From: Streptomyces gardneri
GTDB taxonomy: Bacteria > Actinomycetota > Actinomycetes > Streptomycetales > Streptomycetaceae
Assembly (NCBI RefSeq): GCF_006539185.1
Contig: NZ_BJMN01000007.1
Span: 124,001-188,000 of the forward strand
DNA length: 64,000 nt
Direction: 5' to 3'
The notes under the pieces were generated by a model. That model saw nothing but the letters and a program-made list of their open reading frames with translations, was not told the origin of the DNA and made no database searches. Made by a program: the position numbers and the translations under genes. How positions within the stretch are numbered: the first letter of the stretch is position 1; each line of letters starts with the position of its first letter. Shown here one piece after another: positions 28,085 to 37,036 of this stretch.

Positions 28085-28303
28085 TCAGGCCGCCTCGTCC
28101 TCCAGGCGGAAGCCCACCTTCAGCCCGACCTGGTAGTGCTCGATGGCGCCGTCGACGATGTGCCCGCGGACCTGCGTGACCTCGAACCAGTCGAGGCCCC
28201 GCAGCGTCTGGGAGGCGCGGTTGATGCCGTTGCGGATGGCTTCGTCGACGCCTTCGGTGGAGGTCCCGACGATCTCGGTGACGCGGTACGTGTGATTCGA
28301 CAT
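28085..28303 (-). CDS. dodecin-family flavin-binding protein
   Basis: A 72-residue protein of the dodecin family, which forms hollow dodecamers that store flavins or coenzyme A. Typical parts are TYRVTEIVGTSTEGVDEAIR, the helix NGINRASQTLRG, the flavin-stacking Trp in LDWFEVTQVRG, and the last strands HYQVGLKVGFRLED. The ATG at 28303 has GAGGAG upstream and gives the usual length; the longer frame to 28336 is not needed. It is convergent with the HAD gene. Confidence 0.9.
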   Translation of the reverse strand: MSNHTYRVTEIVGTSTEGVDEAIRNGINRASQTLRGLDWFEVTQVRGHIVDGAIEHYQVGLKVGFRLEDEAA

Positions 28304-28442
28304 GGGGGCCGAACTCCTCTCGGTGCGTCCCTCCACCGTGCCCCAGGCCGCGTCGGCGCGCGACAGGACTGCCGCCGTACGACGCGCGGTCGATTACCGA
28401 GGGTAATGATCATGGCCTGCTGTCCGGAGGCCGGAACGGGAT

Positions 28443-28481
28443 GGTCAAGGACTTGACCACTTCGTTGGTCCAGACCAGAAT
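28443..28481 (+). promoter_or_regulatory. promoter of the sugar-binding protein gene with a DasR-like site
   Basis: TTGACC (28453-28458) and CAGAAT (28476-28481) are separated by 17 bases, a good sigma-HrdB-type promoter. Between them, TGGTCCAGACCA (28466-28477) differs at one base from the TGGTCTAGACCA core of the dre element bound by the GlcNAc regulator DasR. A second perfect palindrome, GGTCAAG-GA-CTTGACC (28443-28458), overlaps the -35 element. Confidence 0.65.
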
Positions 28482-28582
28482 CCAGGCCACATACCCGCGC
28501 GAACACCCCGTTCGGTCCCCCCACGTCGGGTCAGCCCCCAATGCCGCACGAACCTGTGCAGAACCCGCAGAAGGTGACCTAC

Positions 28583-29830
28583 GTGAAGAACCGCCATCTC
28601 GCCTGCCCCTTGGCAGCCGCCACCGCGCTCGCGCTCGCCGGGTGCGGGATGCTGCCGGGCGGGGGCCAGACGAAGACCGTCAACATCTGGCTCATGCGGG
28701 ACAGCGCCAGCGAGGACTTCCTCACGCGATTCACCGAGGCCTACGAGGAGGAGCACGACGGGGTCGACCTCAACATCACCATCCAGGACTGGACCGGCAT
28801 CGGGAAGAAGGTCACCGAGGCCATCGAGGGCTCCGGCGGACCCGACGTCATCGAGGTCGGCAACACCCAGGTCGCCCAGTACGCCGACACCGAGAAGCTC
28901 TACGACCTCACCCTGGAGTCCGTGCGCGACCTCGGCAGCGAGGACTGGCTGCCCGGTCTCGCCCAGCCGGGCAGCATCGGCGGGTCCCAGTACGGCATTC
29001 CCTGGTACGCGGCCAACCGCATCGTCATCTACAACAAGGACCTGTTCCGGGACGCCGGCATCGACAAGCCCCCGGCCACCCAGGCCGAGTGGCTCGCCGA
29101 CACCGAGAAGCTCAACCGCGGCGGCACCCAGGGCATCTACCTCGCGGGCCAGGACTGGTACACCCTCTCCGGCTTCATCTGGGACGAGGGCGGCGAACTC
29201 GCCGTCGACAAGGGCGGCGAGTGGACCGGCGCCCTCGGCAGCCCCGCGGCCCTGCGCGGCATGGACTTCTACAAGAAGCTCCAGTCCCTCGGCAACGGCC
29301 CCAAGAACGCCGACGAGCAGAACCCGCCGCAGGCCGACGTCTTCGCCAAGGGCGACGTCGCCCAGATCATCGCCACGACCAGCGCCGTCGCGCCGATCCT
29401 CAAGGCCAACCCTGACCTCAAGGACAAGCTCGGCTACTTCGCGATACCCGGAAAGAAGGCCGACCAGCCCTGCGTCGTCTTCACCGGCGGCTCCGACCTC
29501 ATCATCCCGGAGAACGCTCCCCAGCGCGGCGCCGCCCTCGACGTCGTCAAGGCGCTCGCCGGCGAGAAGTGGCAGACCGAACTCGCCCGCGCCATGGGAT
29601 ACGTGCCCAACAAGAAGGGGCTCGCCTCCGTCGTCTCCGGCCAGGAGGCGACCGCCGTCATGGCGGCGGCCGCCGCACGCGGCCGGGCCACCCCCAACTC
29701 CCCGCAGTGGGCGAACGTCGAGGGCGACAACCCCATCAAGCCGTACATGACGGCCGTCCTCCAGGGCGAGGACCCGAAGGAGGCCGCCGAGAAGGCCTCG
29801 GCGGAGATCTCGGACACGCTCGCCGAATAG
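28583..29830 (+). CDS. extracellular solute-binding lipoprotein (family 1, DasA-like)
   Basis: A 415-residue ABC-transporter binding protein. The GTG at 28583 has AGAAGG 8 bases upstream and gives a lipoprotein signal with lipobox LAGC. The mature protein shows family 1 features, including VNIWLMRDSASEDF, IQDWTGIGKKVTEAIEG and PDVIEVGNTQVAQYAD, which resemble chitobiose-binding DasA. No permease genes follow, so it is an orphan that must borrow membrane and ATPase subunits (MsiK in streptomycetes). The DasR-like operator in its promoter supports an amino-sugar ligand, but the ligand is inferred. Confidence 0.85.
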   Translation: MKNRHLACPLAAATALALAGCGMLPGGGQTKTVNIWLMRDSASEDFLTRFTEAYEEEHDGVDLNITIQDWTGIGKKVTEAIEGSGGPDVIEVGNTQVAQYADTEKLYDLTLESVRDLGSEDWLPGLAQPGSIGGSQYGIPWYAANRIVIYNKDLFRDAGIDKPPATQAEWLADTEKLNRGGTQGIYLAGQDWYTLSGFIWDEGGELAVDKGGEWTGALGSPAALRGMDFYKKLQSLGNGPKNADEQNPPQADVFAKGDVAQIIATTSAVAPILKANPDLKDKLGYFAIPGKKADQPCVVFTGGSDLIIPENAPQRGAALDVVKALAGEKWQTELARAMGYVPNKKGLASVVSGQEATAVMAAAAARGRATPNSPQWANVEGDNPIKPYMTAVLQGEDPKEAAEKASAEISDTLAE

Positions 29831-29968
29831 CATTCAGCGTTCGCACATCCGCGAGCCCCCGGACGGTCATGTCGAATCCAGCCGGTGACGGAAGAAGTAA
29901 GGAGCCGGGCCACCGCTCACGCGGCCCGGTCCCGCACCTTCCCCTTCCGTCCGCCGGAGGAGCCCGAC

Positions 29969-30820
29969 ATGACCGCACCGTCGCCCACGCTCGCCGTCCC
30001 CGCCGGAGCCCTCGCCACCGGGGCCGTTCCCGTCGGGGCGGTATCCGTCCCCGCCCAGCCCCAGCCCCAGCCCCGCACCGAGCAGCCCACGCCCCGGTAC
30101 GTCGTCGGACTCGCCCGTGACCAGGAGGACGTACGGGCCGCCCAGCGGCTGCGCCACCAGGTCTTCGCCGGCGAACTGGGCGCCCGGCTCGACGGCCCCG
30201 AGCCCGGCCTCGACTCCGACGCCTTCGACGCGTACTGCGACCACCTGCTCGTCCGGGACGAGGCCACCGGCGAGGTCGTCGGCACCTACCGGATCCTGCC
30301 GCCCGAGCGGGCCGCCGTCGCCGGCCGCCTCTACTCCGAGAGCGAGTTCGACCTCACCCGACTCGCCCCCGTCCGCCACGACCTCGTGGAGGTCGGCCGG
30401 TCCTGCGTCCACCCCCTCCACCGCAACGGCGCCGTCATCTCCCTCATCTGGGCCGGCCTCGCCCGCTACATGACCCGGACCGGCCACAACTGGCTCGCCG
30501 GCTGCTGCTCGATCCCCCTCGCCGACGGCGGCACCCTCGCCGCCTCCACCTGGGACACCGTCAAGGCCAAGCACCTCGCCCCCGAGGAGTACTGGGTCAC
30601 CCCGCACAGGCTCTGGAACGCCGACGGCATCGCCCGCCCCGAAGGCCGCACCGAACTCCCGCCCCTGCTGCGCGGCTACCTCCGCCTCGGCGCCTGGGTC
30701 TGCGGCGCCCCCGCCCACGACCCCGACTTCGGCGTCGCCGACCTGTACGTCCTGCTCTCCCTGCGCCGCACCAACCCGCGCTACCTCAACCACTTCCTGT
30801 CGCTCGCCCCCGCCCCGTGA
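29969..30820 (+). CDS. olsB: OlsB-like ornithine-acyl-ACP N-acyltransferase
   Basis: A 283-residue GNAT-fold acyltransferase of the OlsB type, predicted to attach a 3-hydroxyacyl chain to ornithine, giving lyso-ornithine lipid. After about 45 disordered residues the core begins YVVGLARDQEDVRAAQRLRH. Further conserved parts are GEVVGTYRILPP, VEVGRSCVHPLHRNG and WLAGCCSIPLADGG. GGAGGAG precedes the ATG at 29969; the frame is open further upstream but lacks support. The stop overlaps the GTG of an OlsA-like gene (GTGA), which supports an ornithine-lipid operon. These phosphorus-free lipids can replace phospholipids under phosphate limitation. Confidence 0.85.
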   Translation: MTAPSPTLAVPAGALATGAVPVGAVSVPAQPQPQPRTEQPTPRYVVGLARDQEDVRAAQRLRHQVFAGELGARLDGPEPGLDSDAFDAYCDHLLVRDEATGEVVGTYRILPPERAAVAGRLYSESEFDLTRLAPVRHDLVEVGRSCVHPLHRNGAVISLIWAGLARYMTRTGHNWLAGCCSIPLADGGTLAASTWDTVKAKHLAPEEYWVTPHRLWNADGIARPEGRTELPPLLRGYLRLGAWVCGAPAHDPDFGVADLYVLLSLRRTNPRYLNHFLSLAPAP

Positions 30821-31716
30821 CCGGCTCCACGGCACCCTCGCCGTGGCTCCCCACGGCGCCCTGCACCCCGGGCCGCTGCGCCGCCCACCCGGACCCGGCG
30901 GCCGACCGCACGGCCCTCGCGGCGGGCGCCGCCCTGGCCTCGGCGCGGCTGGCCGCCGGGATCGGCGCGGTCCTCATCGGCGTCCTGTGCGTGCCGGCCG
31001 CCCGACTCCTGCCGACGCCGGTGCGGCTCGCCCTCGTCCGGTACTGGGTGCGGGCCGTGGTCCGCGCCTTCGGCGTGCGCGTCCGCTTCGCGGGGCTCCC
31101 CGCCCCGGCCGACAGGCCGCTCCTGGTCGTCGCCAACCACGTCTCCTGGCTGGACATCCCGCTCCTCGCGGCCGTCCTGCCCGGCCGGATGGTCGCCAAG
31201 ACCGAGGTCCGGCAGTGGCCGGTCCTCGGCGCGCTCGCCGTGCTCGGCGGGACCCTCTTCATCGACCGGGACCGGCTCAGGGCCCTGCCCGGCACCGTGC
31301 GGGCGATGGCCGCGGTGCTCGCGGGCGGCGGCCGGGTGATCGTCTTCCCCGAGGGGTCGACCTGGTGCGGACGGGCCGGGGGCCGCTTCCGGCCGGCCGC
31401 GTTCCAGGCCGCGCTGGACGGCGGGGCCGACGTCCAGCCCGTACGGATCGACTACCGGCCCACCGACGCCGCCGCCTACGTCGGGGACGACCCGCTGGGC
31501 GCCTCCCTGTGGCGGCTCGCAGCCACCCGCGGAGTCACCGCCGACGTGACGACACTGGAACCGATACCGGGCGCCCGGTACCCGGACCGCCGCTCCCTGG
31601 CCGCCGCGGCTCAGCGGGCCGTCGCGAGCGAGAGTGCGAACCTGCCCTCGTCGTCCGTCCACCAGCGGGACAGATCGAGCCCCGCCTCCGCCAGCTCGTC
31701 CCGCACTCCCGCCTGA
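30817..31716 (+). CDS. olsA: OlsA-like 1-acyl-glycerol-3-phosphate acyltransferase
   Basis: A 299-residue membrane-associated PlsC-family enzyme, predicted to add the second acyl chain to lyso-ornithine lipid. One N-terminal hydrophobic segment (about 40-62) is followed by the catalytic NHVSWLD box, GTLFIDRDR and the FPEGST substrate motif. It is coupled to olsB by GTGA. The PlsC fold seems to end near residue 265. The last 35 residues are Ser/Arg-rich and are encoded by the opposite strand of egtD, so the normal stop may have been lost. Confidence 0.85.
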   Translation: MTGSTAPSPWLPTAPCTPGRCAAHPDPAADRTALAAGAALASARLAAGIGAVLIGVLCVPAARLLPTPVRLALVRYWVRAVVRAFGVRVRFAGLPAPADRPLLVVANHVSWLDIPLLAAVLPGRMVAKTEVRQWPVLGALAVLGGTLFIDRDRLRALPGTVRAMAAVLAGGGRVIVFPEGSTWCGRAGGRFRPAAFQAALDGGADVQPVRIDYRPTDAAAYVGDDPLGASLWRLAATRGVTADVTTLEPIPGARYPDRRSLAAAAQRAVASESANLPSSSVHQRDRSSPASASSSRTPA

Positions 31717-32576
31717 CGGAACTTCGCCGACACCTCCGTCCGTACCTCCTCGCCCGCGGCGAAGGGCACCACGAGGTCCAGCTCCGGGATCTTCACCGTG
31801 AGCGCGTGCCGCGCGCGCAGCCGCATCTCGATCCACTCGCGGTCCCGGTCCCAGACCGCCACGTGGTCGAAGTCGCCCGGATCCGCGTCGGCGCCGAGCT
31901 CCCGGTCGATCACGGACAGGACGTTCTTGTTGAACGCCGCCGTCACCCCGGCCGCGTCGTCGTAGGCGGCGACGAGCGTCTCCTCGTCCTTCACCAGGTC
32001 CGTGCCGAGCAGCAGCGCGTCGCCCGGGGTGAGCATCGCCCGGACCGAGCGCAGGAAGGTCCGCCGCTCGGCGGGGAGCAGATTGCCGATCGTGCCGCCG
32101 AGGAACGCCACCAGGCGCGGACCGGGCATCCCCGGCAGCGCGAGCCCCCGGGTGAAGTCGGCGACCAGGGCGTGCACCCGCAGCTCAGGACGGTCCGCGA
32201 GCAGCGACTCGGCCGCCCCGGTCAGCGCGGACTCGCTCACGTCCACGGGCACGTAGCCGTCCAGACCGGGAAGGAGCGCGTCGATCAGGAACCGGGTCTT
32301 CTCGGAGGATCCGGAACCCAGCTCGACCAGGGTCCTGGCCCCGGTCGCCGCGGCGATCTCCGGCGCCCGGGCGATCAGGATCTCCCGCTCCGCCCGGGTC
32401 GGGTAGTACTCGGGCAGCCGGGTGATCTCCTCGAACAGCTCGCTGCCCCGCGCGTCGTAGAACCACTTCGGCGGCAGGGTCTTGGGGGAGCGGGACAGCC
32501 CGTGGAGGACGTCGGCGCGCAGATCGGCGCCCGCGGCGTCCGGGGCGAGGGTACGGGTCAGCTGGAACGGGCTCAC
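31611..32576 (-). CDS. egtD: L-histidine N(alpha)-methyltransferase EgtD
   Basis: A 321-residue enzyme that trimethylates histidine to hercynine with S-adenosylmethionine, the first committed step of ergothioneine synthesis. Visible features are LPPKWFYDARGSELFEEITR, the SAM site VELGSGSSEKTRFL, and VAFLGGTIGNLLP. The GTG start overlaps the egtC stop (GTGA). It is the last gene of egtABCD. Its 3' end is overlapped by about 106 bases of the convergent acyltransferase frame. Confidence 0.96.
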   Translation of the reverse strand: MSPFQLTRTLAPDAAGADLRADVLHGLSRSPKTLPPKWFYDARGSELFEEITRLPEYYPTRAEREILIARAPEIAAATGARTLVELGSGSSEKTRFLIDALLPGLDGYVPVDVSESALTGAAESLLADRPELRVHALVADFTRGLALPGMPGPRLVAFLGGTIGNLLPAERRTFLRSVRAMLTPGDALLLGTDLVKDEETLVAAYDDAAGVTAAFNKNVLSVIDRELGADADPGDFDHVAVWDRDREWIEMRLRARHALTVKIPELDLVVPFAAGEEVRTEVSAKFRQAGVRDELAEAGLDLSRWWTDDEGRFALSLATAR

Positions 32577-33325
32577 GCGGACGGCTCCTTGAGCGGGGTG
32601 AGGGTGACGTCGCCGCGGTCGGCGGTCACGAGCGTGTGCTCGGGGACCTCGCGCCACCGCGGATCGTCGTCGTACGGTTCGGAGGCCACGACCACGCGGT
32701 CGGGGCCCGTCAGGTACCAGAGGCTGTTCCCCCATCTCGTCGCGGTGACGGTCGTGCCGTCGGTGAGCAGCACGTTCAGCGAGGATCCTGGAGCCGCGGC
32801 GGCGGCCTCGCGCACGGTGTCGGCCAGGGCCGTCCCCGGGGCGTCCCCGGCCCGCAGCCGGTGCAGCACGAGCGCCCACAGGAGCGCCGAGTCGGTGCGC
32901 GCCTCCAGCCGCAGCAGCGCCTCGGCCGGGAGTGCGCCGGCCAGGGCGGCCAGCGACTCGGCCCAGCCGGTGACGGCGCCGTTGTGGCTGAAGAGCCAGG
33001 GGCCGGCGGTGAACGGAGCGGTCGCGGCCTCCCCGTCGGCGCCGGCCAGGGTGGCGCCCCGTACCGCCGCGAGCAGCGCCCCGGTGCGGACCACCCGGGC
33101 GAGGTCCGCGAAGGAGAGGTCGCCCCAGATGGGCGCCGCGCGCCGGTAGCGCGCGGGCACCGGATCGCCCTCCGCGTACCAGCCCACCCCGAAGCCGTCG
33201 GCGTTCACGACACCGCTCGTCTGGTGACGCGGTTCCCAGGACTGCCGCAGCAGGGCGTGCTCGGGCCGGACCAGCAGCTCTCCCAGCGCCACCGGCCTTC
33301 CCACGTACGCCAGATGACGGCACAT
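32573..33325 (-). CDS. egtC: ergothioneine biosynthesis amidohydrolase EgtC
   Basis: A 250-residue class II glutamine-amidotransferase-type hydrolase that removes glutamate from gamma-glutamyl-hercynylcysteine sulfoxide. The nucleophile Cys2 is in MCRHLAYVG. Other conserved parts are NADGFGVGWYA and LFSHNGAVTGW. The ATG at 33325 overlaps the egtB stop, and the gene's own stop overlaps egtD, so the three genes are translationally chained. Confidence 0.95.
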   Translation of the reverse strand: MCRHLAYVGRPVALGELLVRPEHALLRQSWEPRHQTSGVVNADGFGVGWYAEGDPVPARYRRAAPIWGDLSFADLARVVRTGALLAAVRGATLAGADGEAATAPFTAGPWLFSHNGAVTGWAESLAALAGALPAEALLRLEARTDSALLWALVLHRLRAGDAPGTALADTVREAAAAAPGSSLNVLLTDGTTVTATRWGNSLWYLTGPDRVVVASEPYDDDPRWREVPEHTLVTADRGDVTLTPLKEPSA

Positions 33326-34737
33326 CAGTCGAACTCCGCGGTCCGAGCCGTGCGGAAGCCCGAGAAGATCTGGCGCCGCACCGGCAGGTCCCAGTTGCGG
33401 AAGGTGCCCCGGCAGGCGACCGGGTCCACCGCGAACGAGCCGCCCCGCAGCACCTTGTGCTCGGGCCCGAAGAACACCTCCGAGTACTCCTTGTACGGGA
33501 AGGCCGTGAAGCCCGGGTACGGCAGGAAGTCGCTCGCCGTCCACTCCCACACGTCACCGATCAACTGCCGCACCCCGAGCGGCGAGGCGCCCTCCGGATA
33601 GCTGCCCGCTGCCGCCGGCCGCAGGTGCCGCTGCCCGAGGTTCGCGTGCTCGGGACCGGGATCGGCGTCGCCCCACGGATAGCGGCGCGAGCGCCCCGAG
33701 ACCGGGTCGTGGCGGGCGGCCTTCTCCCACTCGGCCTCGGTGGGGAGCCGGCGTCCGGCCCAGCGCGCGTAGGCGTCCGCCTCGTACCAGCTCACGTGCA
33801 GGACCGGCTCCTCCGGGGGTACGGGCTCGGTCACCCCGAAGCGGCGGCGCAGCCACTGCCCGCCGTCCCGGCGCCAGAACAGTGGCGCCCCGATGCCGTG
33901 CTCCCGGATCTGCGCCCAGCCCTCGGGCCGCCACCAGCGCCGGTCCGTGTACCCGCCGTCCGCCATGAACGCCAGATAGGCGCCGTTCGTGACGGGGGTG
34001 GTGTCGAGGAAGAAGCCCGGAACGATCCGGGCGTGGGCCGGGCGTTCGTTGTCGAGGGCCCACGGCTCTTCGGAGGTGCCCATGGTGAACGGGCCGCCCG
34101 GGACGAGGACTTCGGGAGGGAGCGGCCCGGACCGCGAGACCGGCGGCGGGGGCGCGGTGAGCGCCGCCGGACCCCGGCGCAGCTGATGGGTGATCAGCAT
34201 GGTCTCGTCGTGCTGCTGTTCGTGCTGGGCGATCATGCCGAACGCGAAGCCGTCGTCGAGCAGCGGCCGCCCCTCCAGCGGGGCGCTCTCCAGCACGTCG
34301 AGGATCCGCAGGCGCACGTCCGCCGCATAGGCGCGGGCCTCGCCCGGCGGGAGCAGCGGGAGCGAGGGGCGGCTGGCGCGCGGGTGCTCGAAGGCGTCGT
34401 AGAGGGAGTCGATCTCCGGCCGCAGCGCGTCCCGCCCGGCGACGGCCCGCCACAGCCACTGCTCCTCCTGGTTGCCGATGTGTGCCAGGTCCCAGACCAG
34501 CGGCGACATCAAGGGCGAGTGCTGGGCGGTGAGTTCCTCGTCGTCGACGCAGGAGGTGAGGAGGGCCGTGCGCTCGCGCGCGGCGGTCAGGGCGGCCAGG
34601 GCCCGCGCGCGCAGCGCCTCCGGATCGACGGGATCGACGGGATCGACAGGATCGACCGGATCGACGGGATCGACGGGATCGACCGGATCGATCGCGGGGG
34701 CCTGTTCGGTCCCGGTGGCCCGATGGGTCCCGGTCAT
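33325..34737 (-). CDS. egtB: hercynine oxygenase/sulfoxide synthase EgtB
   Basis: A 470-residue non-heme iron enzyme that joins gamma-glutamylcysteine to hercynine with oxygen. The N-terminal DinB-like domain carries the iron ligands (HIGNQEEQW and HEQQHDETM, the HxxxHxE motif). The C-terminal half is the FGE-sulfatase domain with RLPTEAEWEKAARHD, GDVWEWTAS and LRGGSFA. Before the catalytic part there is an unusual run of eight Asp-Pro-Val/Glu triplets (about residues 17-40), encoded by a 9-base tandem repeat. The ATG overlaps the egtA stop, and the stop overlaps egtC. Confidence 0.95.
   Translation of the reverse strand: MTGTHRATGTEQAPAIDPVDPVDPVDPVDPVDPVDPVDPEALRARALAALTAARERTALLTSCVDDEELTAQHSPLMSPLVWDLAHIGNQEEQWLWRAVAGRDALRPEIDSLYDAFEHPRASRPSLPLLPPGEARAYAADVRLRILDVLESAPLEGRPLLDDGFAFGMIAQHEQQHDETMLITHQLRRGPAALTAPPPPVSRSGPLPPEVLVPGGPFTMGTSEEPWALDNERPAHARIVPGFFLDTTPVTNGAYLAFMADGGYTDRRWWRPEGWAQIREHGIGAPLFWRRDGGQWLRRRFGVTEPVPPEEPVLHVSWYEADAYARWAGRRLPTEAEWEKAARHDPVSGRSRRYPWGDADPGPEHANLGQRHLRPAAAGSYPEGASPLGVRQLIGDVWEWTASDFLPYPGFTAFPYKEYSEVFFGPEHKVLRGGSFAVDPVACRGTFRNWDLPVRRQIFSGFRTARTAEFD
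34621..34692. repeat. 9-base tandem repeat inside egtB, eight copies
   Basis: Eight copies of a 9-base unit NGGATCGAC on the plus strand. They encode Asp-Pro-Val units on the minus strand. Copies differ mainly at the first base. Because 9 is a multiple of 3, changes in copy number would alter linker length but keep the egtB frame. Confidence 0.9.
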
Positions 34738-35993
34738 GACGTCACCACCTGAAGCTCGTCGGCCGGGCAGCCCCCGGGGATCACGTACCTCTCCTGGAAG
34801 GCGGCGACGGACCGGCGCACCTCCTCGCTCGCCCCGATCCGGGGCAGCGCCGCGAGAGCGGCCGAGAAGACCGCGCGGGCCGCGGTGTGCAGCCCGGGAT
34901 CGGTGAGGCCGTCCCGCGCCGCCGCCAGCCACAGCGGATTGCGCGGCGCCGGCCCCGGACCGGCCCGCTCCGCGAGGGGTTCGACCGCCCGGTGGACGGT
35001 CTCCGCCGCCTCCGGGTCCTCGAAGACGGCCGTCGTCACGGCCACCGGCACCATCCAGCCGTCCGGGCCGGGCTGCGCGTCGATCATCCGCAGCTCCAGA
35101 TGGCCGCGCGGCCGGACCGGCGGGAAGAGCGTCGTCACGTGGTAGTTCAGATCGTCGAGGCCCGCGGGCCGGGGGTGACCGGTGCGCAGCCACTCGCGGA
35201 AGGTCAGCCCCTCCGGCACCGCCCACGGCCCCTCGTCGGCCCGCACGCACAGCACAGGGGTGTCCAGGACGTGCGCGGTCCACTCGTCGCGGGGTTTCCC
35301 GTCCGGCGGCGGCGCGAGGGCCCGCCGCGGGTCGAGGTTCGTCCACAGCGCCTGACGCGTCGAGCGCCAGCCGGTCCGACGGCCGCCGTGCACCGGGGAG
35401 TTGGCGAAGACCGCCACGAGCACCGCGCCGAGGACATGGGCCAGCCGCCAGCGCCGGTGGTAGCCGAGCGGACCCGGCTCGTCGAGCCCGGCGTCGAGAC
35501 AGACCTGCACGGAGGCCGAGTCGCACATCATCGCCCGCCCGGCCGGCCCCGTGCGGTCGAGCGCGATCTCCATGGCGTCGTACCGCGGCTCGTGGAGCAC
35601 CCGGCCGCGCGGCGCGTGCCACGGGTCCACCCCGTAGCCGTTCAGGGTGAGACCGAGCGGTCCGAGCGCCTCCCGCACCACGCGCAGATCGGCGGCGAGC
35701 GAGTCGAGACACTCCATGAGCGACCCGGCCGGACGCGAACTGAGCTCCAGCTGACCGCCCGGTTCGAAGGTGAGCGACGAGACCAGCGGCAGGGACCGCA
35801 CGGTGTCGAGCGCGGCGGCCAGTCTCGGCGGCCGTACGGGCAGACGCGGGTCGCGCAGATCATGGACGAGCCACTCCAGCTCGGCCCCGACCGTGCGGGG
35901 CGGACCTGTCTTGAAACAGATGCCGCGCAGCAGTTCCTCCGCCTCCGACTCGGTGAGTGGGGGGCCGCCACGCGGTGTGCCGCTCGCTGCCAT
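34734..35993 (-). CDS. egtA: glutamate-cysteine ligase EgtA
   Basis: A 419-residue ATP-dependent ligase (GCS2 family) that makes gamma-glutamylcysteine, the sulfur donor for EgtB. Typical motifs are VGAELEWLVHD, SSLTFEPGGQLELSS and MCDSASVQVCLDAG. The ATG at 35993 has a perfect AGGAGG 7 bases upstream, so it opens the egtABCD operon. Its promoter shares a 200-base gap with the divergent PARG-like gene. EgtE, the final C-S lyase, is not encoded here, as is common in actinomycetes. Confidence 0.94.
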   Translation of the reverse strand: MAASGTPRGGPPLTESEAEELLRGICFKTGPPRTVGAELEWLVHDLRDPRLPVRPPRLAAALDTVRSLPLVSSLTFEPGGQLELSSRPAGSLMECLDSLAADLRVVREALGPLGLTLNGYGVDPWHAPRGRVLHEPRYDAMEIALDRTGPAGRAMMCDSASVQVCLDAGLDEPGPLGYHRRWRLAHVLGAVLVAVFANSPVHGGRRTGWRSTRQALWTNLDPRRALAPPPDGKPRDEWTAHVLDTPVLCVRADEGPWAVPEGLTFREWLRTGHPRPAGLDDLNYHVTTLFPPVRPRGHLELRMIDAQPGPDGWMVPVAVTTAVFEDPEAAETVHRAVEPLAERAGPGPAPRNPLWLAAARDGLTDPGLHTAARAVFSAALAALPRIGASEEVRRSVAAFQERYVIPGGCPADELQVVTS

Positions 35994-36193
35994 CCGTGCA
36001 CCTCCTGATCCACTGGACAGGCCCGGAAGGGCTGGCCCCGGATGCCGCTGCTTCCACCTAAAGCCACTGCCGACCCGCGTGCAAGAGCGCCTCACAGTGA
36101 CCGCACGCGCCCCCTGCGCCCCCATTGGCCCGAAACTTCCCCCGGCGGTGGAAACCTCGGAAAATCCGTTGTCCCCGCCCAGGGGAAACGATC

Positions 36194-37036
36194 ATGCTGG
36201 CGGCCATGAGTGCACGACTGCGCGAGATCGCCCGGAGGACCGAGGAGATCGTGGCCGCGGGCGGATACCGGGCCCCCGACGGCCGGACCGTCTCCCTCAC
36301 GGAAGACCTGACCGCCGCCCTGGCCGGAACCCGCCTCCACGGACCCGAGCCCGTCCCCGTCACCCCCGACACCGACCGCACGGCCACCCTGGACGTCACG
36401 GGGGAGAGCAGCCTGGCCGCCGCGCGCCGGATGGTCTCCGCCGACCCCGCCCGCCCGGTCGCCGTCCTGAACTTCGCCTCCGCCCGCAACCCCGGCGGCG
36501 GCTACCTCAACGGCGCCCAGGCCCAGGAGGAGGCGCTCTGCCGGGCCTCCGCCCTCCACGCCACGCTGCTGCGCGCCCCCGGCTACTACGCCCACCACCG
36601 TGCGGACCCGGACGTGTTCTACACCGACCGGGTCATCCACTCGCCCCGGGTACCGGTCTTCCGCGACGAACGCGGCGCGCTGCTCGACGAGCCGTTCACG
36701 GTCGGCTTCCTCACCTCGCCCGCCCCCAACGCGGGCGTCGTCCGCCGCCGCACTCCCGAACGGGCCGTGCAGCTGCCGGCGGCGCTGGCAACCCGCGCCG
36801 AAAGGGTCCTGGAGACGGCGGCAGCGGCCGGCTACCGACGGCTCGTCCTCGGAGCCTGGGGCTGCGGGGTGTTCCAGAACGATCCGACGGTGGTCGCCGG
36901 CGCCTTCGGAGCGCTGCTCAGGGGTGACGGCCGGTTCGCCGGCCACTTCGAGGAGATCGTCTTCGCCGTCCTGGACCGCTCCTCCGGCGCGCCGACGCTC
37001 GCCGCCTTCGCCAGGGTCCTCGCCAGTCCCGTCTGA
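36194..37036 (+). CDS. TIGR02452-family, bacterial-type poly(ADP-ribose) glycohydrolase
   Basis: A 280-residue macrodomain-like hydrolase predicted to remove ADP-ribose. The catalytic signature GGG-X7-QEE is intact (NPGGGYLNGAQAQEEALCR), which is the hallmark of bacterial-type PARG. Downstream conserved parts include VIHSPRVPVFRDE, TSPAPNAG and VLGAWGCGVFQNDP. AGGGGAA precedes the ATG at 36194; a Met four codons later is an alternative, and the open frame from 36125 is probably untranslated. Streptomyces PARG proteins have been linked to DNA damage and protein ADP-ribosylation. Confidence 0.9.
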   Translation: MLAAMSARLREIARRTEEIVAAGGYRAPDGRTVSLTEDLTAALAGTRLHGPEPVPVTPDTDRTATLDVTGESSLAAARRMVSADPARPVAVLNFASARNPGGGYLNGAQAQEEALCRASALHATLLRAPGYYAHHRADPDVFYTDRVIHSPRVPVFRDERGALLDEPFTVGFLTSPAPNAGVVRRRTPERAVQLPAALATRAERVLETAAAAGYRRLVLGAWGCGVFQNDPTVVAGAFGALLRGDGRFAGHFEEIVFAVLDRSSGAPTLAAFARVLASPV

